From: Bacteroidota bacterium
GTDB taxonomy: Bacteria; Bacteroidota; Bacteroidia; Bacteroidales; PUMT01
Direction: 5' to 3'
Assembly (NCBI GenBank): GCA_003556985.1
Contig: PWPZ01000121.1
Location: forward strand, 1 to 7,381
Length of the DNA stretch: 7,381 nt
Positions within the stretch are counted from its first letter, which is position 1. Each line of letters begins with the position of its first letter. Position numbers and translations under genes: made by a program. The notes beneath the pieces were generated by a model. It worked only from the letters and a program-made list of their open reading frames with translations, did not search any database and had not been told where the DNA came from. Below are positions 1 through 5,359 of this stretch, in pieces.

Positions 1-14
1 CAAACCACAAAAAC

Positions 15-91
15 GGGGAATTAGCTCAGTTGGCTAGAGCGCTTGGCTGGCAGCCAAGAGGTCATCGGTTCGAATCCGATATTCTCCACCA
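15..91 (+). tRNA. tRNA-Ala (anticodon GGC), CCA encoded
   Basis: A complete 77-base cloverleaf. The acceptor stem is GGGGAAT (15-21) with ATTCTCC (81-87), discriminator A88 and genome-encoded CCA (89-91). The D arm is GCTC/GAGC. The anticodon arm is CTTGG-CTGGCAG-CCAAG, whose loop gives anticodon GGC, reading the alanine codon GCC. The T arm is ATCGG-TTCGAAT-CCGAT. The third acceptor pair is G:U, the classical G3:U70 identity element for alanyl-tRNA synthetase, so the anticodon and the identity element agree. It is followed directly by an intrinsic terminator, so it appears to end its own transcript. Confidence 0.97.
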
Positions 92-93
92 GT

Positions 94-122
94 GCCGGTT
101 CTGTAAGGGACCGGCTTTTTTT
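94..122 (+). terminator. Intrinsic terminator of tRNA-Ala
   Basis: GCCGGTTC (94-101) pairs with GGACCGGC (108-115): an 8-bp stem with one G:U pair and a 6-base loop. Seven T residues follow (116-122). It starts two bases after the tRNA CCA. Its T tract overlaps the stop codon (121-123) of the converging AlbA_2-type gene. There is no T tract on the other side, so it should work only for the + strand. Confidence 0.85.
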
Positions 123-780
123 ATTCCCCGTCCCAACCTGAACTTTCACCGGGATCTTTCAACCGAAACCATGTATTTTTTTCATTTTGTCCCATTTCAA
201 TGATATCGGTAACCAGAAGGTTTACAATTATATTTTCGGCCAGGTATTTAGGAATTCCGGCCAACTTACAGAATTTACCGATGGTTATAAATGGATGCTC
301 ATTAAGAAATTCAAGCAAAATTTTTTCTTTTTCGCTATACTTTATAAAAGTGCCTGCTTCGCGATTTTGGCGCTTCCAGTATTTAAGTTGAACAGTATTG
401 GCAAGTATATTCTGATCGGCCACCCTAATGTAGGCGAGCCATTTGCCCAGCTCATTTTCCGCAAAACAGGGTTTGTGGTCCATGGCTGGTATGTCAATCT
501 CCAGAACCGTTTTTCCGTCAACGTTCCAGGTGCGGTAGGCAAAATCCACTTCGGGTTTGCAATACATCTGGGCTGCTCCTTCTATCATGTAGAATTCTTC
601 ATCGGAACGCACTCCGGCCACAACCCCATTGTCTTTCACGCCGATAAGCAATTTTCCGCCATCGGTATTGGCAAATGCCGAGAGGGTCCGTGCAATCTTT
701 CTTGAATCGTTAACCTGGAACTTGAAGTCCTGTTTCTGATGTTCTCCCTGCAGGATGAGTTTCTGAATGTAAGCACTCAT
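121..780 (-). CDS. AlbA_2 / Schlafen-type putative nucleic-acid-binding protein
   Basis: 219 residues from the ATG at 778-780. Residues 13-60 match the AlbA_2 (Schlafen AlbA-like) domain: E13, D18-F19-K20, then ARTLSAFANTDGG (30-42), LLIGV (44-48) and a following turn with VAGV. The middle (about 80-130) continues the alpha/beta fold, including IDIPAMDHKPC (95-105). Residues 149-197 look like a winged-helix segment (KEKILLEFL, then ITIGKFCKLAGI). Such proteins are usually annotated as putative DNA-binding or ATP-binding regulators, and the target here is unknown. An in-frame upstream ATG at 820-822 would add MHLSLFLFLKILFP, but it lies inside the terminator hairpin of the upstream gene, so I prefer 780. 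No clear promoter was seen, so expression may depend on read-through. The end converges on the tRNA-Ala terminator. Confidence 0.8.
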   Translation of the reverse strand: MSAYIQKLILQGEHQKQDFKFQVNDSRKIARTLSAFANTDGGKLLIGVKDNGVVAGVRSDEEFYMIEGAAQMYCKPEVDFAYRTWNVDGKTVLEIDIPAMDHKPCFAENELGKWLAYIRVADQNILANTVQLKYWKRQNREAGTFIKYSEKEKILLEFLNEHPFITIGKFCKLAGIPKYLAENIIVNLLVTDIIEMGQNEKNTWFRLKDPGESSGWDGE

Positions 781-796
781 GGGAAATAGTATTTTT

Positions 797-834
797 AAAA
801 AAAGAAACAGGGAAAGATGCATTATGCCTTTCCC
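797..834 (-). terminator. Intrinsic terminator after the purF-like gene
   Basis: On the minus strand GGGAAAG (834-828) pairs with CTTTCCC (816-810). A further 3-bp GCA/TGC helix closes a 3-base loop inside, leaving two unpaired bases. Downstream is a T-rich tract (807-797: TTT, C, then seven T). It lies 23 bases past the TAA of the purF-like gene and 16 bases before the ATG of the AlbA_2-type gene, so it probably separates their transcripts at least partly. Confidence 0.72.
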
Positions 835-856
835 CCTTTTCTCCAAAACATTAAAT

Positions 857-2758
857 TTAATAAGCCCTTTCGTTGCGCCCTTCAATATAGTTTGTAAACG
901 AGCGGTTAGCAACTTTGTTTCCGCCGGGTGTAGGGTATTCGCCCGTAAAATACCAGTCGCCGCGGTGTCCCGGACAGGCAATATGCAGGTCTTCAATGGT
1001 TTGATAAATTATCTCAACATCAGCATTCACTTCGGAAGGATGTAACATTTCTGCTATTTTAGCTGAGATCTCTTCGGGCCGGAAGGGTTTGTAAATCTCT
1101 CGTACATGGTTGATTACTTCTTTCAGTGGCAGGTTTTCCGATTCTTTGCATTTTCGGTACACGTCATTGATGATGTTTTCCTGACGGGTTTCCCTTAGCA
1201 ACTCTATAGTTGCCCTGAAAGCAATGAACTCTGATAATTTGGCCATATCAATACCATAGCAGTCGGGATAGCGTATTTGCGGTGCAGAAGAAACAATAAT
1301 GATTTTTTTGGGTCCCAATCGATCGAGTATGCGAATGATACTTTGTTTTAGGGTGGTTCCTCGTACAATAGAATCATCAATAACTACCAGGCTATCTTTG
1401 TATTCTTTCACCACCCCGTATGTAACATCGTAAACGTGAGTTACCAGGTCGTCACGCTTGTTATCTTCGCTTATGAATGTACGAAGTTTGGCATCTTTAA
1501 CGGCTATTTGGTCGATGCGCGGGTGAAGGCTAAGAATTTTTTCAATTTCTTCAGGTTCCGGTTTTCCATTCAGTTGCATAAAACGGTCTTTTTTCACCTG
1601 GTCACAGAATTCGTTAAGCCCTTCCACCAGGCCGTTATAAGACGAAATAGCCGTATTTGGGATATAAGAAAAGATGGTATTGTCAAGGTCGTAGTTGATG
1701 CTTTTCAATATGGCCGGCACCAGTTGTTTCCCAAGTTTTTTTCTTTCTTTATAGATATCAGCATCAGTGCCGCGCGAAAAATAAATCCTTTCGAAGCTAC
1801 ATGCTTTTCTGGCTGTAGGCTTTTTGCACTCCACTTCACTGAAATGCCCGTCTTTTTTGATGATAAGAGCATGCCCGGGTTTAACCTCCCGGATGGTTTC
1901 GCGTGGCACATTAAACGCAGTTTGAATTACAGGCCTTTCAGATGTTACAACGAGCACCTCATCGTCGCGGTAATAGTAAGCGGGTCTGATTCCGGCAGGA
2001 TCGCGCAAGATAAAGGCATCACCATGACCCAGCAGACCAGCAACCACATAACCACCATCCCAGTATTTACAAGCGTTTGTAAGAATACTTTGTATGTCAA
2101 TATGTTGTGCTATCAGCGGAGAGATTTCCTTTTTGCTGTATCCTTCTTTTTTGAATTTGCGGTAAAGGTCTTCGTTCTCGTCATCCAGGAAATGGCCCAG
2201 CTTTTCGAGTATGGTAATGGTATCGGAAGTTTTTTTCGGATGTTGGCCAATATTTACCAGGCTTTCAAACAGCTCATCCACATTGGTAAGATTAAAATTA
2301 CCGCCAATCATCAGGTTTTTCGACATCCAGTTGTTTTCACGCAAAACGGGGTGATTATATTCTATGGCATTACGACCATAGGTGGCATAACGCAGATGAC
2401 CTATAAAAAGCTCACCCGACAGGCCAATGTTATTTTTCAACCAGTTGATATCGTTTAACCTTTCCGTGTTTTGATCATGGGCTTCTTTTATTTTTTCGTT
2501 GAACTGATCAAAAATATCCTGTATAGGATTGCTTTTTGAGCTTCTTATCCTATGCATGTAACGCGTTCCCGGTTCCATATCGAATTTTATACAGCCAATG
2601 CCGGCCCCGTCCTGCCCGCGGTTGTGTTGTTTTTCCATCAGGAGGTACATTTTATCCGGGCCGTAAAGGGCCGTACCGTATTTTGCAAGGTAGTATTCGA
2701 GAGGCTTCAGCAACCGCAGAAGCACTATCCCGCATTCGTGTTTAATAGCGTCGCTCAT
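857..2758 (-). CDS. PurF-family amidophosphoribosyltransferase-like protein, long Bacteroidota type
   Basis: 633 residues, versus about 460-510 for ordinary PurF, the enzyme making phosphoribosylamine from PRPP and glutamine in the first step of purine synthesis. The N-terminal class II glutamine amidotransferase domain shows CGI at 9-11, where Cys9 would be the N-terminal nucleophile after removal of an 8-residue propeptide. It also has RGQDGAG (47-53), GHLRYATYG (120-128) and GGNFNLTN (152-159). The phosphoribosyltransferase half has IPNTA (366-370), the PRPP loop VIDDSIVRGTT (459-469) and RYPDCYGIDM (496-505). Differences from canonical PurF: the HNG of the oxyanion-hole region reads GNF (153-155), there are extra residues in the N-terminal domain (about 60-115) and between IPNTA and the PRPP loop, and a roughly 60-residue tail ends the protein. 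From memory, Bacteroides carry a similar 630-residue protein beside a shorter PurF, so this may be a paralogue with a related but different role. I withhold the symbol purF for that reason. Confidence 0.9.
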   Translation of the reverse strand: MSDAIKHECGIVLLRLLKPLEYYLAKYGTALYGPDKMYLLMEKQHNRGQDGAGIGCIKFDMEPGTRYMHRIRSSKSNPIQDIFDQFNEKIKEAHDQNTERLNDINWLKNNIGLSGELFIGHLRYATYGRNAIEYNHPVLRENNWMSKNLMIGGNFNLTNVDELFESLVNIGQHPKKTSDTITILEKLGHFLDDENEDLYRKFKKEGYSKKEISPLIAQHIDIQSILTNACKYWDGGYVVAGLLGHGDAFILRDPAGIRPAYYYRDDEVLVVTSERPVIQTAFNVPRETIREVKPGHALIIKKDGHFSEVECKKPTARKACSFERIYFSRGTDADIYKERKKLGKQLVPAILKSINYDLDNTIFSYIPNTAISSYNGLVEGLNEFCDQVKKDRFMQLNGKPEPEEIEKILSLHPRIDQIAVKDAKLRTFISEDNKRDDLVTHVYDVTYGVVKEYKDSLVVIDDSIVRGTTLKQSIIRILDRLGPKKIIIVSSAPQIRYPDCYGIDMAKLSEFIAFRATIELLRETRQENIINDVYRKCKESENLPLKEVINHVREIYKPFRPEEISAKIAEMLHPSEVNADVEIIYQTIEDLHIACPGHRGDWYFTGEYPTPGGNKVANRSFTNYIEGRNERAY

Positions 2759-2778
2759 TGAGGTATTCGGTTAGGAGG

Positions 2779-2786
2779 CAAAGGTA
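2779..2786 (-). promoter_or_regulatory. Candidate -7 promoter box of the purF-like gene
   Basis: Minus strand TACCTTTG matches the Bacteroidota -7 consensus TAnnTTTG and ends 20 bases before the ATG, giving a short leader. No TTG/TTTG -33 element is seen about 20 bases upstream. That position is occupied by the octamer repeat array, so the call rests on one box. Confidence 0.4.
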
Positions 2787-2797
2787 AAAAAAAAACA

Positions 2798-2859
2798 GGT
2801 TGATAGGTTTGTGGTTGATGGGTTTATTAGTTTATGGTTGATAGGTTGATAGGTTCAGG
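2798..2859 (+). repeat. Octamer array, left arm of the broken IVP element
   Basis: Eight consecutive units of 7-8 bases: GGTTGATA, GGTTTGT, GGTTGATG, GGTTTATT, AGTTTAT, GGTTGATA, GGTTGATA, GGTTCAGG. The last units overlap the original stop codon (2855-2857) of the IVP pseudogene. The array lies directly upstream of the purF-like gene's candidate promoter box. The complementary orientation of the same unit appears on the other side of the pseudogene. Confidence 0.85.
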
Positions 2860-3226
2860 GTTTTTGATTGATGCGGGATTTCCTTAAAGCTCCGATTAGT
2901 CTGGCTGTTTTTTCTACATCTATTCTGATTACAGTCGAATTATTTTCGGTCATGAATCCCAGATCAGTTGATATAATAGGATGACTTAGCAGTTCCATAA
3001 GGCTTCCAAAAGCGAGTTAATAAAAATATGCCTGTTCTTTAATAGTAGCTCTTGAGGATCCTTCGGCTAGATTTGAGCTTACAGAAATCACGGATCGTCT
3101 TAACTGAGATACCAACCCAAATTTTTCATAATCAGGAAAATCAATTGTTATTTCATAGATTTTTGTTGTAAGCAGCCTGCTTTCATTCCAGGCATCTGAC
3201 TTTTTAAAACTAAATGAATATGCCAT
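2855..3226 (-). pseudogene. Four helix bundle (IVP/S23 family) gene with one internal stop
   Basis: The reading frame begins at the ATG at 3226 (MAYSFSFKKSDAW) and codes 69 residues before a TAA at 3019-3017. The same frame then continues without another stop for 53 codons (LAFGSLMELL... ending LRKSRIN-QKP) to TGA at 2855-2857. The total is the same length as the intact copy at 4138-4503. At the stop the intact copy has CAA (Gln, in FYQLAY), so a single C-to-T change explains the break. By hand, 45 of 69 residues before the stop match the intact paralogue and about 22 of 51 after it. The N-terminal half keeps the family signature VSQxRRSVISVxSNLAEGSSR. It may still yield a short helical fragment, but a functional four-helix bundle is unlikely. 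Confidence 0.85.
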
Positions 3227-3266
3227 AACGAAAAGAGAATTAAACTAAAATAGAAAAGAATAATTC

Positions 3267-3296
3267 CATCAACCTAAAACATCATCAACCTATAAA
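3267..3296 (-). repeat. Octamer array, right (inverted) arm of the broken IVP element
   Basis: Read on the minus strand: TTTATA, GGTTGATG, ATGTTTTA, GGTTGATG. This is the same octamer as at 2798-2859 but in the opposite orientation, on the 5' side of the IVP pseudogene. The stop codon TAG of the PHP gene (3290-3292) is formed inside it, at the junction of TTTATA and GG. Confidence 0.75.
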
Positions 3297-4120
3297 GTTT
3301 CCTCAAAGAACGGCGTCTTCACCCTCTTAAACCCTATTTCTTTGAGCAGTTTGTGGCCTTCGTTGAAGTGCATATCGAGCTGAGATGGATGGTGGGCATC
3401 GGTATTTACCATCATGGGGATTTTGAGGTCGAAGCATTTTTTCACAATATCGGTTGAAGGGAAGTACTCATCCGTTTTATTGCTGTAGACGCCGCGGGTG
3501 TTGAGTTCGACAATAGAGCCGCTTTCTGCCACTGTTTCGAGGGTTTCATCAATCAGATCCTGGTACCACTTTTCCGAGGTGGAGAACCAGCGTTGTTTGT
3601 TATGCATTTTTACTTTGTCGATATGACCAACGACATCAGGTTTTTGGGTATTTACCATATCGATGGTTTGGCGGTAAAAAGCGGTAACGGCCGCACGGTA
3701 ATCGCCTTCAAAAATTTCATTCACACCGTTAATATATCCTTCTATTGGCCCATCGATAAACCATATCTTGCCGCTTTCAGTATGCCGCACCAGGTGTATC
3801 GATCCAATGCAGTAATCCAGCGGAGTGTTTTTCATAAAGCCGGCAAAATCTTCTGAATGGCCCGGAATGTAATCAATCTCAAGACCCAGATAAAGATCAA
3901 TTTCATTACCATATTTCTCAATAAGTTGACGGGCTTCCTGTACATAGTTTTTAAAAGCTTCCGGTGTAAGGCTCCATTCGTTGGGAAAGGGCAGGGGAGA
4001 GTGTGCCGAAAACCCAAAAGCTTTGAATTTCTTTTCAATGGCAGCCTTTACATATTCTTCCATGGATTCTTTGCCGTCGCAATGATGCGAGTGGGAATGG
4101 AAATTGTATAGTGGAATCAT
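3290..4120 (-). CDS. PHP-family phosphoesterase, histidinol-phosphatase (HisJ/HisK) type
   Basis: 276 residues, the usual size for HisJ-type histidinol-phosphatase, which removes phosphate from L-histidinol phosphate in histidine synthesis. All metal-site motifs of the PHP domain are present: HSH (8-10) with D15-G16, FGFSAH (35-40), GLEID (79-83), GSIH (106-109), GHID (165-168), VELNTRG (204-210) and NTDAHH (239-244). Likely metal ligands are H8, H10, D15, H40, E81, H109, H166, D241 and H243. GFSAHSPLP and the GSIHLV region are typical of the HisJ subfamily, but PHP enzymes vary in substrate and no his genes are nearby, so the substrate is inferred. The gene starts 17 bases after the intact IVP gene and probably shares its transcript. 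Its leader and its stop codon both fall in octamer repeats of the flanking IVP elements. Confidence 0.88.
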   Translation of the reverse strand: MIPLYNFHSHSHHCDGKESMEEYVKAAIEKKFKAFGFSAHSPLPFPNEWSLTPEAFKNYVQEARQLIEKYGNEIDLYLGLEIDYIPGHSEDFAGFMKNTPLDYCIGSIHLVRHTESGKIWFIDGPIEGYINGVNEIFEGDYRAAVTAFYRQTIDMVNTQKPDVVGHIDKVKMHNKQRWFSTSEKWYQDLIDETLETVAESGSIVELNTRGVYSNKTDEYFPSTDIVKKCFDLKIPMMVNTDAHHPSQLDMHFNEGHKLLKEIGFKRVKTPFFEETL

Positions 4121-4126
4121 ATTTTG

Positions 4127-4149
4127 GGTTTAGAGGTTTAGGGGTTTAG
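4127..4149 (+). repeat. Octamer array, left arm of the intact IVP element
   Basis: Three units in a row: GGTTTAGA, GGTTTAGG, GGTTTAG. They overlap the last codons and the stop of the IVP gene and end six bases from the ATG of the PHP gene, so they form its immediate leader. 4127-4150 matches the reverse complement of 4554-4577 at 19 of 24 positions without gaps. Confidence 0.85.
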
Positions 4150-4503
4150 TCGGGATTTTCTCAGTGAAGCAATGAGCTTTGTAATTAATTCGATTTTTGA
4201 TCTTGTTGTTGATACTAATTCTTTAGATATATAATTAAGATCGCCTGCAATTATCAATTGATTCAGTAATTCCATCAAACTGCTGTAGGCCAATTGGTAA
4301 AAATGTGCCTGATCTTTTGGAGATGTTCTTGATGATCCTTCCGCCAGATTAGAACAAACGGAGATTACGGAACGTCGCATTTGTGAAACCATTCCAAATT
4401 TTTCTTCAACCGGAAAGTTTAAGGTTATTTTATAAATTTCTTCTGCCAGAATCCTGCTTTCTTTCCAGGCATCTAATTTCTCAAAAGCATAAATATGCGC
4501 CAT
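4138..4503 (-). CDS. Four helix bundle protein (23S rRNA-intervening sequence protein / S23 family)
   Basis: 121 residues from the ATG at 4501-4503 (MAHIYAFEKLDAW); a TTG nine bases upstream is also in frame but less likely. The sequence has the family's features: LDAWKESRILAEEIY (9-23), FGMVSQMRRSVISVCSNLAE (34-53) with EGSSR, KDQAHFYQLAYSSLMELLNQ and a C-terminal helix ending LRKSR. The length is typical. Family members were first known from intervening sequences in 23S rRNA. A relative, Avd, works in diversity-generating retroelements, but no reverse transcriptase or variable repeat is present here. The molecular role of stand-alone copies is unknown, although the basic, helical protein could bind nucleic acid. 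It lies between udk (83 bases upstream) and the PHP gene (17 bases downstream), and its C-terminal LNP is encoded by the flanking octamer repeat. Confidence 0.9.
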   Translation of the reverse strand: MAHIYAFEKLDAWKESRILAEEIYKITLNFPVEEKFGMVSQMRRSVISVCSNLAEGSSRTSPKDQAHFYQLAYSSLMELLNQLIIAGDLNYISKELVSTTRSKIELITKLIASLRKSRLNP

Positions 4504-4546
4504 AAAACACAAAAGCCTTTACTGGTTAAATTCAAACGTCATAATT

Positions 4547-4577
4547 CTCCACTCCTAAACTTCTCAACATCTAAACC
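4547..4577 (-). repeat. Octamer array, right (inverted) arm of the intact IVP element
   Basis: Read on the minus strand: GGTTTAGA, TGTTGAGA, AGTTTAGG, AGTGGAG. It shares the unit of 4127-4149 in opposite orientation and sits between the end of udk and the IVP start. In the minus-strand transcript it could pair with the arm at 4127-4150 across the whole IVP gene. Confidence 0.8.
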
Positions 4578-4586
4578 AATAACACT

Positions 4587-5213
4587 TTACTTCTCCATTT
4601 GTTTGACTTCCTGCGCAATACGGATACGCGAAACGATCATATCTATTGCAACGTGGTTTTCGCCCCCTTGTGGCAGGATCATTTCCGCATATCGTTTGCT
4701 GGGTTCAATAAACTGCAGGTGCATAGGCTTTACATATTTTTCGTAGTGTTCAAGCACTTCATTAAATGAGCGACCGCGCTCTTCGATGTCGCGTTTTATG
4801 ATACGCATCAGGCGGTCGTCGGGGTCGGCATCCACAAAGATCTTGATGTCCATTCGGTCGCGCATGCGGGGGTTCGACATGATGAGAATACCCTCCACAA
4901 TGACAACTTCCTTGGGTTCTACCGGAATGGTTTCTTTGGCCCTGGCACAGGTCACGTATGAATAGATGGGCATGGGAATGTTTATTCCCTCGCGCAGCAT
5001 ATCCAGATGTTTTACCAGCAGGTTGAACTCAATGGCACTGGGATGGTCAAAATTAATTTTTGCCCTTTCTTCGGCCGTGAGGTGGCCATTGTCTTTGTAG
5101 TAAGCATCCTGATATATAACAGAAACACTCTTTTTTGGCAGGCGGTTTACGATCTTTTTTACCACCGTCGATTTTCCTGAACCGGAGCCCCCGGCAATTC
5201 CGATGATCAGCAT
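4587..5213 (-). CDS. udk: Uridine kinase
   Basis: 208 residues, close to the usual 205-213. The enzyme phosphorylates uridine and cytidine to UMP and CMP in pyrimidine salvage in the cytoplasm. Visible motifs: the P-loop GGSGSGKST (8-16), the uridine-site segment YQDAYYKD (34-41), NFDHPSAIEF (54-63), PIYSY (82-86), VIVEGIL (104-110), the lid region VDADPDDRLMRIIKRDIEER (128-147) and YVKPMHLQFIEPSKRYAEMI (160-179). An upstream in-frame extension of 21 codons exists, but the P-loop normally lies at the very N-terminus, so the ATG at 5211-5213 is chosen. The 5' side is A/T-rich with no clear Shine-Dalgarno. It is divergent from the PLD gene with 146 bases between the two starts, and it heads the minus-strand gene run. 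Confidence 0.96.
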   Translation of the reverse strand: MLIIGIAGGSGSGKSTVVKKIVNRLPKKSVSVIYQDAYYKDNGHLTAEERAKINFDHPSAIEFNLLVKHLDMLREGINIPMPIYSYVTCARAKETIPVEPKEVVIVEGILIMSNPRMRDRMDIKIFVDADPDDRLMRIIKRDIEERGRSFNEVLEHYEKYVKPMHLQFIEPSKRYAEMILPQGGENHVAIDMIVSRIRIAQEVKQMEK

Positions 5214-5300
5214 ATCTTTTTTTGGAATGTAAAAATAATCTTTTTGGGAACAATCAAAAAAAATTATTTTAGTCAAATATGCATAATTTCGAATATGACA

Positions 5301-5331
5301 TTGTTAATTTGCAGAAAATAAGCTATGTTTG
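5301..5331 (+). promoter_or_regulatory. Bacteroidota-type promoter of the PLD/cardiolipin synthase gene
   Basis: TTG at 5301-5303 and TATGTTTG at 5324-5331 are separated by 20 bases, matching the phylum's sigma factor pattern (-33 TTG/TTTG, -7 TAnnTTTG). The box ends 28 bases before the ATG at 5360. This is the only promoter in the window where I see both elements at the expected spacing. Confidence 0.55.
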
Positions 5332-5359
5332 AGCCAACTGTTTTTAACCTGTTTTGCAG

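Noticed and set aside
15..123. tRNA-Ala as an attachment site of an integrated element
   Set aside because: No integrase is present in the window and no copy of the tRNA 3' end was found elsewhere in it. The neighbouring gene is simply convergent.
781..996. N-terminal extension of the AlbA_2-type protein (up to 291 residues)
   Set aside because: The extension overlaps the 3' end of the purF-like gene in another frame and crosses its terminator. The conserved domain begins shortly after the ATG at 780.
1436..2458. 340-codon open frame on the + strand
   Set aside because: It is fully antisense to the purF-like gene, whose motifs are unambiguous, and the translated product shows no recognisable domain.
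2798..3296. CRISPR array
   Set aside because: The units are 7-8 bases and nearly contiguous, without spacers of even length and without cas genes.
4127..4149. Telomere-like or G-quadruplex sequence (GGTTTAG units)
   Set aside because: The tract is short, with mostly two-G runs. The inverted partner on the other side of the gene explains it better as an element end.
4138..4503. Avd-type accessory protein of a diversity-generating retroelement
   Set aside because: The fold family is related, but there is no reverse transcriptase, template repeat or variable repeat in the window.
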